Assembly (NCBI GenBank): GCA_943370215.1
Contig: CALRQC020000001.1
Location: 1-64,000, forward strand
DNA from: Niveispirillum sp943370215
Lineage (GTDB): Bacteria > Pseudomonadota > Alphaproteobacteria > Azospirillales > Azospirillaceae
Length of the DNA: 64,000 nucleotides
Direction: 5' to 3'
The translations under genes were made by a program, and so were the position numbers. The notes under the pieces were generated by a model. It had not been told where the DNA came from. It did no database searches and saw nothing but the letters and a program-made list of their open reading frames with translations. Below are positions 7,784-17,001 of this stretch, in pieces. Each line of letters begins with the position of its first letter. Position 1 is the first letter of the stretch.

Positions 7784-8734
7784 TTAACGGAACAGCGACA
7801 GGATGTTCTTCGGGGCCTGGTTGGCGATGGACAGCGCCTGAGTACCCAACTGCTGCTGCACCTGCAGGGCCTGCAGACGGGAGGATTCTTCGTTCAGATC
7901 AGCGTCGACCAGGGCACCGATACCCGTATTCAAGCTGTCCACCAGCTTGCTGGTGAAGTTCTGCTGCAATTCCAGGCGGGTACCGACAGCACCCAGCTCG
8001 GCGGCAAACGAGGTCACCGTGTCCATCTGGGTGTCGATCTCGGCCTGGATGGCCTTGGCCATGGCAGCACGGTCAACCGAGGTGGTACCGGCCTTTAGCG
8101 CGGCGGCGATGCCAGAGATGAAGTCGGTCACGGTGGCACCGGTGCCGGCGCCGTAGGCGGCCGTACCGGTGGTAACGCCGGTCACCGGATCGGTGGTCTG
8201 CTGCGTCACCGTCGCTGTCGGCGGGGTGGCGCTGGCGCCCAGGTTCTGCGCCTTGATGCTGTCGGTCACGGCCGACACACCAGTGCTGTCCCGCTTGACC
8301 GAGACGACCAGGGTGGTGGTCTTGATGTTGTCCAGCAGGTTTTCGCCGTTATAGCTGGACGCCTTGATGGTGGACGTCACCTGGGCGACCAGGCTGTTGA
8401 TTTCGTTGGCAATCTTGTTGTGATCGACCGAAGCGGACGTGGCCAGCGTCAACTGATCGTTGATCTTGCTCATCAGCCCGTTGATGTTTTCCACACCCAC
8501 GCGGGCGGTGGAGACCGTGGCGGCGGAGAGCGAGATATTCTCGTTCAGCACCTTCAGGGCCGACACGTCGGACTTCATGGTGGTGGCGATCGACCAGTAG
8601 GACGAATTGTCCTTGGCGGTCGACACCTTCATGCCGGTGGAAATGCGGTTCTGGGTGGTTTCCAGATCAGCAGTGGTGGAGCGCAGGGTCTGCAGCGCGA
8701 CCATCGAGCCGACGTTCGTCAGAATAGAAGCCAT
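7784..8734 (-). CDS. fliC: Flagellin
   Basis: The 316-residue protein has flagellin D0/D1 domains at both ends: MASILTNVGSMVALQTLRS and NRISTGMKVSTAKDNSSYWS at the start, and LQVQQQLGTQALSIANQAPKNILSLFR-type residues at the end. They flank a short, threonine/alanine-rich variable centre (about 145-235). It is exported by the flagellar type III system and builds the filament. It is monocistronic, with its own terminator and a CtrA-type box upstream. FlaF and FlbT, encoded downstream, probably control its translation. Confidence 0.96.
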   Translation of the reverse strand: MASILTNVGSMVALQTLRSTTADLETTQNRISTGMKVSTAKDNSSYWSIATTMKSDVSALKVLNENISLSAATVSTARVGVENINGLMSKINDQLTLATSASVDHNKIANEINSLVAQVTSTIKASSYNGENLLDNIKTTTLVVSVKRDSTGVSAVTDSIKAQNLGASATPPTATVTQQTTDPVTGVTTGTAAYGAGTGATVTDFISGIAAALKAGTTSVDRAAMAKAIQAEIDTQMDTVTSFAAELGAVGTRLELQQNFTSKLVDSLNTGIGALVDADLNEESSRLQALQVQQQLGTQALSIANQAPKNILSLFR

Positions 8735-8861
8735 GATCTGTTTCCTTCGTGGATGGATTTGGATCTAGCGCCTTCTGACGCTGCCGCCCTGGCCCTGCGG
8801 GCCATCTGGCAGATGCCCACCTGTCGGGGCCGGGGCTGGGGCCTAATCTGGCAGGGGAAGA

Positions 8862-8875
8862 TTAAACCCGGTTAA
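8862..8875. promoter_or_regulatory. CtrA-type box TTAA-N6-TTAA upstream of flagellin
   Basis: TTAAACCCGGTTAA lies 128 bp upstream of the flagellin ATG, next to the end of the receptor terminator. Its left half sits in AGGGGAAGATTAA (8853..8865), a 13-mer also found at 43822..43834 upstream of the PilZ gene. Confidence 0.5.
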
Positions 8876-8909
8876 AAAAAGAAACCCCCGCCGGCAAAAC
8901 CGGCGGGGG
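8874..8909 (-). terminator. Terminator of the TonB-dependent receptor gene
   Basis: A perfect 10-bp G+C stem (8885..8894 with 8900..8909) and 5-nt loop are followed on the minus strand by TTTC and seven T. This is a textbook intrinsic terminator 33 bp after the receptor stop codon. Confidence 0.9.
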
Positions 8910-8942
8910 GGAGGCGGGGAGGAAGGGCGGAGCGGAACGGGA

Positions 8943-11666
8943 TCAGAACTTGTAGGAGACGCCCAGCAGATAGCGGCTGCCATATTTTTCGTAATTGATG
9001 GTGTTGCGGCTATCGTCATTCTCATAGGTCACAAAGGCCTCATCAGTGAGGTTGTAACCCTGGAGAACGATGGACAGCCCTTCCAGATCGCCTTCCTGGA
9101 ACTCGTACCCGATCTGGGCATCGACCAGCGTTTCGGCCTTGCCGTTGCGCAGGGTGCGGCCCTCACCAAAGCCATTCACCTCCGCCCGGTACTTGGAGCG
9201 GTGCGAGACGGAGACACGGGCGGAGATGCCGTTCAGGTCGTAATAGAAGGTGCCCTGCGGCGTCCATTTGGAGAAGCCGGGGATCGGCTGGCTGGAACCG
9301 GGGCCATCGGGCGAAATGCTGGTCTTGGTGTAACCGACATTGGCCGTCAGGCCGAACCCTTCCAGCGCCGGGTGAATATCCTCAAACGGCAGGGACAAGG
9401 CCAGTTCCACGCCCTTCAGCGTGCCGCCATCGCCATTGACGGGGCGGGTATTGAGACCCAGATTGGTCACCGGCGCCCGATTGCCAGTATAGGCAAAGCC
9501 GGTAAAGTCAAAGACTGTCGCCTGCTTGTAGATATAGGTCTTCAAATCCTTGTAGAAGCCGTTCAGGGCGACATAGCCGGCCTTGCTGAAATAATATTCG
9601 TAGGTGACATCCAGCGCATTGGCCATCCAGGGCTTCAGCTGGGCATTGCCGCCTTCCGCCTTCCAGGCCGAGACATCGGGGTTGGTGTTGTTGACGCGGG
9701 TTTCATCAAACGTGACCTTGGTGGAGGCGCGCAGTTCGTCCGGCCGGGCGCGTGCCATCTGCCGGGAGAGGCCGACGCGGATTTTATGATCCGGGTTGGG
9801 CAGGGCAAAGACCAGATTGGCCGAGGGCAGCAGCTCGGTATATTTGCGGCCATCGGTGCGCATCACAAACAGGCCGGGGCCGGTCACGGCAGCACCAAAG
9901 CTGCTCTGGTCGGTATGCACCACCTGCAGGCCGACATTCCCGGTCAGGGTGACGTCGCCCAGATCCTGTTCGATATCGGCCTTGATGAAGCCGGTGACGA
10001 CATCCTCGTTGAGATCCCAGGGGCTGACGGCGCAATCCACACGCGGGCAGGCGATCTGGGTGTAAAAGCCATTGCCCAGCAGATAGCGGGGATCATAGGC
10101 GATGACATTGCCCACCCCGATGAAGGAAAGATCGGCCGCCCCACCCACCAGAGCCGCCGACGGGATGGCGACAGAGGTATTGTGCTTGGGGTCTTTCACA
10201 TTGGCGGTCAGCGCCAGATAGAACTCATCCTGACGATAGCTCTTGTCGCGGGAGGAATAATTGACCCCCAGCTTGACGGATTTCACGGCGCTGTCGTCGA
10301 ATTCCTTGGTGATGTCACCGCGCACAGCCCACAGCTTGTCATCGACATGCGGCTTGTTGAGATAGCCATCCTGGCCGCCGGGTACCACATCCCCGCCCCA
10401 GCCCTGCGGGCCGGTCAGCAGGATCAGCGACGGGTCGGCATAGTTCAGGCGGCTGGTCAGACGGTTGCCATCGTTGCCACTGGTGAAATCCACCCGGTCG
10501 GTGGCCCCCACCCCGGCACGGCCGGTGCCAGCATAGGTTTCCAGCCGCTCACTGTCGCGCTTCACCTTGCTGTAGCTGGCATCCAGGGCCAGGGTCCAGC
10601 TTTCCACCGTATATTTGCCGTTCCAGCCGGCAGAGAACAGGTCAGACTTGGTGGTGCGCATATCGTTGCGTATGACACCCTTCACATTGTTGAAGCTGCC
10701 CGCCGTCACCAGACCATTATCGACCGAGCCCACCACCGGGGTCAGACCACCCCAGTAGAACGGCATCTCCACGCCGCGCTGAATCTGGTCATCATCGAAA
10801 TGGGAGTAATAGATATCCAGCGTGGTGGCGAAATTGTCGGTCGGTTCATATTCCACCGTGGCGGTCACGCCGGTGCGCTTCAGCGTTTCGGAATTCACCC
10901 GGTTTTCAATGCCGCCCAGCACGCGCGGCGGCGTGTCCTTGGGGCCGGAGAGCGGATAGCCCCAGGCGCGGGAATATTTGGTCTGGGTCGGCTGGTTAAT
11001 ATGGGCCACGCTGATGGCCACCCCCAGCGTGTCATTGGCGAACTGGTCGACATAGGCACCGGTGACGCGATAGCCCAGCTTGTCGCTGTCGGGGTTCAGT
11101 TTGCCATTGCCGGCCAGTTCAGTACGGGCCGACATGGCCATCACCCGCTTGCCATGCTGCAGCGGGCGCATGGTGCGCAGGTCCACCGTGCCGGCCAGAC
11201 CCTGGCCGACAACGCCGGCTTCCGGTGATTTATAGACCAGCACGCTGCTCATCACTTCCGACGGGTACTGGTCGAACTCGATAGAGCGGTTATTGCCGGT
11301 GCTGACCTGTTCACGCCCATTCAGCAGGGTGGCGGTGAAATCCGGCCCCAGGCCGCGCAGGCTGATCGACTGGGCGCGGCCATCGACGCGCTGGGCGGCG
11401 ATACCCGGCAGGCGGGCAATAGCCTCCGCAATGGAATTGTCCGGCAGCTTGCCGATATCTTCCGCCGAGACGGCTTCGACAATCTGGCTGGATTCCCGCT
11501 TCAGGGCGATGGCGTTTTCTAGCGACTGGCGATAGCCCGAGACGACAATCTCATCAAGCGCATCCCCGGCCGGGGCCGTCTGGGCCAGCGCCAGACCGGC
11601 GGGCAGCAGCGAAATGGCGGCAACCGTGGCACCCAGGGCCAGGCGCAGATTCTTGTGCTTGGACAT
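8943..11666 (-). CDS. TonB-dependent receptor, probable carbohydrate type
   Basis: The 907-residue outer-membrane receptor has a signal peptide (about residues 1-28, ending GLALAQ). A plug domain follows, with the TonB-box-like DEIVVSGYRQSLENAIALK and LPDNSIAEAIARLPGIAAQR. The beta-barrel ends in the terminal aromatic GVSYKF. This plug signature is typical of the large receptors used by Caulobacter, Xanthomonas and sphingomonads for sugars and oligosaccharides. The substrate cannot be read from the sequence. No transporter or hydrolase is adjacent. A LacI-operator-like element lies about 75 bp upstream. Confidence 0.9.
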   Translation of the reverse strand: MSKHKNLRLALGATVAAISLLPAGLALAQTAPAGDALDEIVVSGYRQSLENAIALKRESSQIVEAVSAEDIGKLPDNSIAEAIARLPGIAAQRVDGRAQSISLRGLGPDFTATLLNGREQVSTGNNRSIEFDQYPSEVMSSVLVYKSPEAGVVGQGLAGTVDLRTMRPLQHGKRVMAMSARTELAGNGKLNPDSDKLGYRVTGAYVDQFANDTLGVAISVAHINQPTQTKYSRAWGYPLSGPKDTPPRVLGGIENRVNSETLKRTGVTATVEYEPTDNFATTLDIYYSHFDDDQIQRGVEMPFYWGGLTPVVGSVDNGLVTAGSFNNVKGVIRNDMRTTKSDLFSAGWNGKYTVESWTLALDASYSKVKRDSERLETYAGTGRAGVGATDRVDFTSGNDGNRLTSRLNYADPSLILLTGPQGWGGDVVPGGQDGYLNKPHVDDKLWAVRGDITKEFDDSAVKSVKLGVNYSSRDKSYRQDEFYLALTANVKDPKHNTSVAIPSAALVGGAADLSFIGVGNVIAYDPRYLLGNGFYTQIACPRVDCAVSPWDLNEDVVTGFIKADIEQDLGDVTLTGNVGLQVVHTDQSSFGAAVTGPGLFVMRTDGRKYTELLPSANLVFALPNPDHKIRVGLSRQMARARPDELRASTKVTFDETRVNNTNPDVSAWKAEGGNAQLKPWMANALDVTYEYYFSKAGYVALNGFYKDLKTYIYKQATVFDFTGFAYTGNRAPVTNLGLNTRPVNGDGGTLKGVELALSLPFEDIHPALEGFGLTANVGYTKTSISPDGPGSSQPIPGFSKWTPQGTFYYDLNGISARVSVSHRSKYRAEVNGFGEGRTLRNGKAETLVDAQIGYEFQEGDLEGLSIVLQGYNLTDEAFVTYENDDSRNTINYEKYGSRYLLGVSYKF

Positions 11667-11740
11667 TCCTACTCACTCCCCAAAGCGTCGATGACGCCGC
11701 TTTTTCTTCGTTGAACCGTCAATTGGTCGCCTGACACACA

Positions 11741-11756
11741 GGCAAACCGGTACCAT
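11741..11756 (-). promoter_or_regulatory. LacI-type operator-like element upstream of the receptor
   Basis: On the minus strand the element reads ATGGTACCGGTTTGCC, an imperfect palindrome around ACCGGT. LacI-family operators in sugar TonB-receptor loci often have such a central CG with flanking A/T-rich arms. No LacI gene is in the window. Confidence 0.3.
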
Positions 11757-12030
11757 TCCCGCCAAGGGGCGCCCGGCCCCTTCGGCGGATTGTCATGTCT
11801 TGTTTGGAAGTTGTCCGGCAGAACGGGGTTCAGGACCAAATATTGCGGTCACCACTATTTCTGTACCGTCACACGCTCCCTAAAGTTACCAGAATGGTTC
11901 ATAGGATCGCTCGCTTGCGGCGGCTGCCCCTCTTCCATCCCTGCTTTTTCCCCAGTCCTTGAAAGTGTCGGGGGAACTGGCTTGCTCTGGGTTTAGTTTA
12001 AAAAAAAGCTCCTTCCACCGGGAGCATGAA

Positions 12031-12073
12031 AATACGTATGCAGCGAATTGTTGCAATGCGACGCATACGTATT
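12031..12073. repeat. Twin palindromic sites upstream of the LysR gene
   Basis: AATACGTATGC (12031..12041) and its perfect reverse complement GCATACGTATT (12063..12073) are separated by 21 bp. Each arm contains the self-palindrome ATACGTAT, and the centres are 33 bp apart, about three helical turns. This suggests a pair of operator sites about 90 bp upstream of the LysR start. Confidence 0.5.
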
Positions 12074-12164
12074 CAGTTACCAGTCAGCAACAAAAAGGCT
12101 TCGGCTTGCAAACAGGCCACGCGATGCCCACTCTTCTGCCCGGGTTTCAGCGTGGATGGTGGAC

Positions 12165-13142
12165 ATGGACAGGCTTCAGGCGATGCAGGTTTTCGTGCGC
12201 GTGGTGGATGCCAACGGCTTCGCCCGTGCCGCCGATACGCTGGGGCTGCCCCGCGCCTCCGTCACCACGATCATCCAGAACCTGGAAGCCTATCTGGGCG
12301 TGCGGCTGTTGCAGCGCACCACCCGGCGGCTGAACCTGACGCTGGATGGTGCCGCCTATTACGAGCGCGCCCAGCGCATCCTGGCCGATATTGAAGAGGT
12401 GGAGGGCTCCTTCTTCGATGAAAAACGCAAGCCGCGCGGACGGCTGCATGTGGATATGCCGACCTCCATCGGGCGGCTGATCGTGGTGCCCTCCCTCTGC
12501 GGCTTCAATACGCTCTATCCCGATATCGAATTGAAGCTGGGGATGAGCGACCGGCCCATCGACCTGATCCAGGAAGGGGTGGATTGCGTGCTGCGGGTGG
12601 GCGACCTGCCCGTCTCCTCTTCCCTGGTGGCGCGGCGAATCGGCTTGCTGTCGCGGTTGACCTGTGCCAGCCCGGCCTATCTGGCCCGTTATGGCATCCC
12701 GGCCTCACCGGACGATCTGGCCCTGCATAAGGGCGTGCGCAAATTCACCACCCAGTCCGGCCGGCTCAGCGAATTCCATTTCGCCATCGATGGGGAGACT
12801 GTGGAACGGCCCGTCCGCAGCGCCATTGCCGTCAATGACAGCGAGGCCTATGTGGCCTGCGGGCTGGAAGGGTATGGGCTGTTGCAGCCCGGCCGTTTCA
12901 TGGTGCTGCCCCACCTGCAAAGCGGCGCGCTGGTGGAAGTGCTGGCCCCCTGGCGCCCCGACCCGCTGCCGGTGCATGTGGCCTATCCGCAGAGCCGGCA
13001 ATTATCCCCGCGCGTGCGCGTCTTCATCGACTGGATCATCGGCATTTTCCAGGGCTGCCCCCTGTTGCAGGGGGAAGATGGCCTGGCGGACTGTGGCAAG
13101 GAACTGATGGCGGCGACTGACGAGAGCTGCACGCTCGCCTGA
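12165..13142 (+). CDS. LysR family transcriptional regulator
   Basis: The 325-residue protein starts MDRLQAMQVFVRVVDANGFA and has the LysR winged HTH (ADTLGLPRASVTTIIQNLEA, about residues 21-40) followed by QRTTRRLNLT. The effector domain contains GCGLEGYGL-type ligand-pocket motifs (ACGLEGYGLLQ). It belongs to the common subgroup beginning MDRLxAMxxF. It is divergent from the receptor gene and 105 bp upstream of gabT in the same direction. Its target is not shown by the sequence. Either the gab genes or the receptor is possible. Confidence 0.88.
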   Translation: MDRLQAMQVFVRVVDANGFARAADTLGLPRASVTTIIQNLEAYLGVRLLQRTTRRLNLTLDGAAYYERAQRILADIEEVEGSFFDEKRKPRGRLHVDMPTSIGRLIVVPSLCGFNTLYPDIELKLGMSDRPIDLIQEGVDCVLRVGDLPVSSSLVARRIGLLSRLTCASPAYLARYGIPASPDDLALHKGVRKFTTQSGRLSEFHFAIDGETVERPVRSAIAVNDSEAYVACGLEGYGLLQPGRFMVLPHLQSGALVEVLAPWRPDPLPVHVAYPQSRQLSPRVRVFIDWIIGIFQGCPLLQGEDGLADCGKELMAATDESCTLA

Positions 13143-13146
13143 ACCC

Positions 13147-13165
13147 TGGTGCATCTGATGCACCA
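13147..13165. promoter_or_regulatory. 19-bp palindromic operator upstream of gabT
   Basis: TGGTGCATCTGATGCACCA has 9-bp perfect arms around a single T, so it cannot fold as a hairpin but suits a dimeric DNA-binding protein. It lies 82 bp before the gabT ATG and 5 bp after the LysR stop codon. Confidence 0.5.
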
Positions 13166-13246
13166 CAGATGACGCATTACGCACTTTAAGCGGCGGCCGA
13201 TCCGGCGTGATATCGGGACATCTTCACCCATCGCCGGACCTGACCG

Positions 13247-14536
13247 ATGCCCACGCCCACCGCCAGCAATGCCGATCTTCTCCGCCGCCGCAGCGCCGCC
13301 GTGCCGCGCGGTGTGGCCACCGCCTTCCCCATCTATGCCGACCGGGCGGAGAATGCGGAATTGTGGGATGTGGAAGGCAATCGCTTTGTCGATTTCGCCG
13401 GCGGCATTGCCGTGCTGAACACCGGTCACCGGCATCCCAAGGTGATGGCGGCCGTGGCCGCCCAGGCCGAGCGTTTCACCCATACCGCCTTCCAGGTGGC
13501 TGCCTATGACAGCTATATCGAGCTGGCGGAGGCGCTGAATGCCCGTGCCCCCTTCAAGGCCCCAGCCAAGAGCATCCTGTTCACCACCGGTGCGGAAGCG
13601 GTGGAAAATGCGGTGAAGATCGCCCGCTGCGCCACCGGCCGCAACGGCATCATCACCTTCAGCGGCGCCTTCCATGGCCGCACGCTGATGACCATGGCGA
13701 TGACGGGCAAGGTGCTGCCCTATAAGCGTGGCTTTGGTTCCATGCCGGCGGAGGTCTATCACCTGCCCTTCCCCGTGCCGCAGAATGGCGTGACGGTGGC
13801 CGACAGCTTGAAGGCGCTGGATTTCCTGTTCGCCGCCGATATCGGCCCCGACCGGGTGGCCGCCATCGTCATTGAGCCGGTGCAGGGCGAAGGCGGGTTC
13901 CACCCAGCCCCGGTGGAACTGCTGAAGGCCCTGCGGGAGATTTGCGACCGTCACGGCATTCTGCTGATCGCCGACGAGGTGCAGTCCGGCTTTGCCCGCA
14001 CCGGCCGGCTGTTCGCCATCGAACATAGCGGCGTGGAACCCGACCTGATCACCATGGCCAAGTCGCTGGCCGGTGGCTTCCCGCTGTCCGGCGTGCTGGG
14101 CAAGGCGGAGATCATGGACCGGGTGGAGCCGGGTGGGCTGGGTGGCACCTATGCCGGCAGCCCGCTGGCCTGCGCCGCCGCCCTGGCCGTGCTGTCGGTG
14201 ATCGAGGAAGAGGGGCTGTGCGCCCGCGCCGATGCCATCGGCGCCCAGATCAAGGCCCGGCTGGAGACGTTTGCCACCCGCAATGATCTGGTGCCGATCA
14301 CCGCCATCCGGGGCCTGGGCGCGATGATCGGCTTTGATATCGTCACCGACCGCACCGGCGGCGCGCCGGACAAGGAAACGACGGCGCGGGTGACCGCCAA
14401 GGCGCTGGCCGAAGGGCTGATCCTGCTGTCCTGCGGCACGCATGGCAATGTCATCCGCATCCTGGTGCCGCTGACGGTGGGCGATGCCGTGCTGGCGGAA
14501 GGGCTGGCCAAGCTTGAACGCGCGCTCACCCTGTGA
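13247..14536 (+). CDS. gabT: 4-aminobutyrate aminotransferase
   Basis: The 429-residue protein is a class III PLP aminotransferase. It has the cofactor-binding TTGAEAVENAVKIAR, HGILLIADEVQSGFARTG, and the Schiff-base lysine in TMAKSLAGGFPLSGV. It transfers the amino group of GABA to 2-oxoglutarate, giving succinate semialdehyde, which the next gene product oxidises to succinate. The pairing with gabD 28 bp downstream supports GABA over other omega-amino substrates. Activity on 5-aminovalerate or related amines cannot be excluded. Confidence 0.92.
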   Translation: MPTPTASNADLLRRRSAAVPRGVATAFPIYADRAENAELWDVEGNRFVDFAGGIAVLNTGHRHPKVMAAVAAQAERFTHTAFQVAAYDSYIELAEALNARAPFKAPAKSILFTTGAEAVENAVKIARCATGRNGIITFSGAFHGRTLMTMAMTGKVLPYKRGFGSMPAEVYHLPFPVPQNGVTVADSLKALDFLFAADIGPDRVAAIVIEPVQGEGGFHPAPVELLKALREICDRHGILLIADEVQSGFARTGRLFAIEHSGVEPDLITMAKSLAGGFPLSGVLGKAEIMDRVEPGGLGGTYAGSPLACAAALAVLSVIEEEGLCARADAIGAQIKARLETFATRNDLVPITAIRGLGAMIGFDIVTDRTGGAPDKETTARVTAKALAEGLILLSCGTHGNVIRILVPLTVGDAVLAEGLAKLERALTL

Positions 14537-14564
14537 CCCGCAGCGCCTATCGGAGACGATTGAC

Positions 14565-16025
14565 ATGAGCAGTTTTCTGAACGATCCGGCGCTGCTGCGC
14601 GGGCAGGCCTTCATCAATGGCATCTGGTGTGATGCCGATGATGGCGGTCGCTTTGATGTGGCCAACCCGGCCAGCGGTGCCGTGCTGGGCCAGGTACCGG
14701 CCATGGGCGGGGCGGAAACCGCCCGCGCCATCGCGGCGGCCAACGCTGCCCTGCCGGCCTGGAAGGCGCGCACCGCCAAGGATCGCGCCAGCCTGATGAT
14801 GCGCTGGCATGATCTGATCCTGGCCGCCAAGGAGGATCTGGCCCGGCTGCTGACCCTGGAGCAGGGCAAGCCGCTGAACGAGGCGCGCGGCGAAATCGGC
14901 TATGGCTTGAGCTTTATCGAGTGGTTCGCGCAGGAGGCCCGACGCGTCTATGGCGATATCGTGCCGACGCACAAGCCGGGGGCGCGCCTGCTGGTGCTGA
15001 AGGAAGCCGTAGGCGTGGTGGGGGCCATCACGCCCTGGAACTTCCCCAACGCCATGATCACCCGCAAGATCGCCCCGGCCCTGGCGGCCGGCTGCACCGT
15101 GGTGCTGAAACCGGCCGAATCCACCCCGCTGTCGGCCCTGGCCCTGGCGGTGCTGGCGGAACGGGCGGGCTTCCCCGCCGGCACCATCAATATCGTCACC
15201 GGCGATCCGGCGGGCATCGGCCGGGAACTGACGGCCTCGCCCATCGTGCGCAAGCTCTCCTTCACCGGGTCCACCCGGGTGGGCAAGCTGCTGATGGGGC
15301 AGAGTGCTGATACGGTGAAGAAATTGTCGCTGGAGCTGGGCGGCAATTCCCCCTTCATCGTCTTCGATGATGCCAATCTCGATACCGCCATTGCCGGGGC
15401 CATGGCCTCCAAATACCGCAATGCCGGGCAGACCTGTGTCTGCACCAACCGCTTCTATGTGCAGGATGGCATCTATGATGCCTTCGTGGACCGGCTGGTG
15501 GCATCGACAGAGGCCTTGACGGTGGGGGATGGCTGTCAGCCCGGCATCCAGCAGGGGCCGATGATCAATGCGGCCGCCATCGCCAAGGTGCAGGAACTGA
15601 TCGCCGATGCGGTGGCCAAGGGTGCCCGCGTGCTGACCGGTGGCAGCCCCCATGCGCTGGGCGGCTGCTTCTTCCAGCCCACCGTCATTGTCGATGTGAC
15701 GCCGGAAATGCGGCTGGCGCGGGAAGAGATTTTCGGCCCCGTCGCCGCCATCCAGCGCTTCCAGGACGAGGCCGATGTGGTGGCCCGCGCCAATGACACG
15801 GAGTATGGTCTGGCCGCTTATTTCTATAGCCGCAAGCTGGCCCGCATCTGGCGGGTGGCGGAAGCCCTGGAATATGGCATGGTTGGTGTCAATGAAGGGC
15901 TGATCTCCACCGAAACCGCACCGTTCGGCGGGGTGAAGCAGAGCGGGCTGGGCCGTGAAGGCAGCAAATATGGCATCGATGAGTATCTGGAGACCAAATA
16001 TCTCTGTCTGGGTCTGGATGAGTGA
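14565..16025 (+). CDS. gabD: Succinate-semialdehyde dehydrogenase
   Basis: The 486-residue protein is an NAD(P)-dependent aldehyde dehydrogenase. It has VVLKPAESTPLSA cofactor contacts, the catalytic glutamate in LELGGNSPF and the catalytic cysteine in NAGQTCVCTNR. The GabD type is indicated by length, NAGQTCVCxNR and context. ATG 14565 follows CGGAG at suitable spacing. It completes the GABA shunt with gabT. The dehydrogenase starts 28 bp after the gabT stop, and a LysR gene follows 24 bp later. Confidence 0.92.
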   Translation: MSSFLNDPALLRGQAFINGIWCDADDGGRFDVANPASGAVLGQVPAMGGAETARAIAAANAALPAWKARTAKDRASLMMRWHDLILAAKEDLARLLTLEQGKPLNEARGEIGYGLSFIEWFAQEARRVYGDIVPTHKPGARLLVLKEAVGVVGAITPWNFPNAMITRKIAPALAAGCTVVLKPAESTPLSALALAVLAERAGFPAGTINIVTGDPAGIGRELTASPIVRKLSFTGSTRVGKLLMGQSADTVKKLSLELGGNSPFIVFDDANLDTAIAGAMASKYRNAGQTCVCTNRFYVQDGIYDAFVDRLVASTEALTVGDGCQPGIQQGPMINAAAIAKVQELIADAVAKGARVLTGGSPHALGGCFFQPTVIVDVTPEMRLAREEIFGPVAAIQRFQDEADVVARANDTEYGLAAYFYSRKLARIWRVAEALEYGMVGVNEGLISTETAPFGGVKQSGLGREGSKYGIDEYLETKYLCLGLDE

Positions 16026-16049
16026 ACCGGCCGGCGGGCCGGGGGGGAG

Positions 16050-16952
16050 ATGAAAATTCCCCCCCTGCCCGCCTTGCGTGCCTTTGAAGCCGTGGCCCGG
16101 CACGGCAATGTCCGCCGTGCCGCCGAAGAGCTGGGCCTGGACCATACGGTCGTCAGCCGCCATCTGCGCAGCCTGCAGGAACTGGTGGATGCCCAGTTGG
16201 TCCGTACCTCCCGCCAGGGGGTGGTGCTGACCCAGGCGGGCAGCGACTATGCCGCCCGCATCCGCTCAGCACTGGCCGACATTGCCGATGCCACCCGCGA
16301 TGTGTCGCAGGAAAAGCGGTCGGCCAGCCTGACCATCGGCTGCCTGCCCGGCTTCGCCCTGCGCTGGATGACGCCACGCCTGCCGGATTTTCAGCGCCTG
16401 CATCCGGAAATCGATATTTCGTTGCGGCCGGGCGATATCAAGCCTGATCTGGCCGATGATACGCTGGATGCCCAGATCGGCTATGGGGCGCCGGCCGCCG
16501 GTGACATGCGGGTCGCCGTGCTGGCACGGCCCCGCGTCTTCCCCGTCGCCAGCCCCTTCTGGCTGGAAAAGCACCCGACCCTGGCCGATGATCTGGGCGG
16601 GCTTGCCACTGCCCCGCTGATCCATGAGGAAAGCCATGAGCAATGGCGGGTCTGGTTCGCCGCCGCTGGCCTGACGGCGCCCAAGGAACTGCGCGGCCCG
16701 AAATTATGGCACGCGCATCTGGCGGTGGAGGCGGCCCGGCTGGGCCAGGGCGTGGCCCTGGCCAATGAGCTGATCTGCGGGGCCGATCTGGCCAGCGGCG
16801 GTCTGGTGGAACTGGGCACATCCGCCGTGGTGATGCAGCCCTATGTGCTGTTCGCCCGCCCCCGCCGCTGGAACGAGCCGGCGCTGGCCCGTTTCCGCCG
16901 CTGGCTGGTGGCCCAGGTCCGGCAGGACATGGGCAGCACACGAAAAGCCTGA
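16050..16952 (+). CDS. LysR family regulator, GcvA-like
   Basis: The 300-residue protein begins MKIPPLPALRAFEAVARHGN and carries the HTH AAEELGLDHTVVSRHLRSLQ, as in GcvA/AmpR-type LysR proteins. The effector domain includes LTIGCLPGFALRWMTPRLPDF. It follows gabD closely on the same strand, so it may be cotranscribed and may regulate the gab genes. Which of the two flanking LysR genes does so is not decided by the sequence. Confidence 0.87.
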   Translation: MKIPPLPALRAFEAVARHGNVRRAAEELGLDHTVVSRHLRSLQELVDAQLVRTSRQGVVLTQAGSDYAARIRSALADIADATRDVSQEKRSASLTIGCLPGFALRWMTPRLPDFQRLHPEIDISLRPGDIKPDLADDTLDAQIGYGAPAAGDMRVAVLARPRVFPVASPFWLEKHPTLADDLGGLATAPLIHEESHEQWRVWFAAAGLTAPKELRGPKLWHAHLAVEAARLGQGVALANELICGADLASGGLVELGTSAVVMQPYVLFARPRRWNEPALARFRRWLVAQVRQDMGSTRKA

Positions 16953-16979
16953 GCGCGACGCCGGTTTTTCACCCGCCAC

Positions 16980-17001
16980 ACCGAAAAATCAGATTTTCGG
17001 T
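16980..17001. terminator. Hairpin between LysR and XRE genes
   Basis: ACCGAAAA and TTTTCGGT form an 8-bp A/T-rich stem with a 6-nt loop between the convergent stop codons. It has no clear U-tract, so it is a weak terminator candidate. Confidence 0.4.

Larger units (their letters stand above)
11667..12164. other. Intergenic region between receptor and LysR gene
   Basis: This roughly 500-bp divergent region holds no convincing gene. It contains the LacI-like element at 11741..11756, a long A-run near 12000, and the twin ATACGTAT palindromes at 12031..12073. Short open frames through it have no recognisable features. Confidence 0.6.

Noticed and set aside
8735..8861. A sigma-54 or sigma-28 promoter upstream of flagellin.
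   Set aside because: I could not find a convincing match to either consensus at suitable spacing, so no promoter was annotated.
8853..8865. The 13-mer AGGGGAAGATTAA shared with 43822..43834 as a flagellar promoter motif.
   Set aside because: A 13-bp match between two places is expected by chance in 64 kb. It is mentioned only because both lie next to CtrA-type boxes.
9201..11228. A 675-codon open frame on the plus strand opposite the TonB-dependent receptor.
   Set aside because: It is an antisense shadow of high-G+C coding sequence; its translation has no recognisable domain, while the minus strand encodes a complete receptor.
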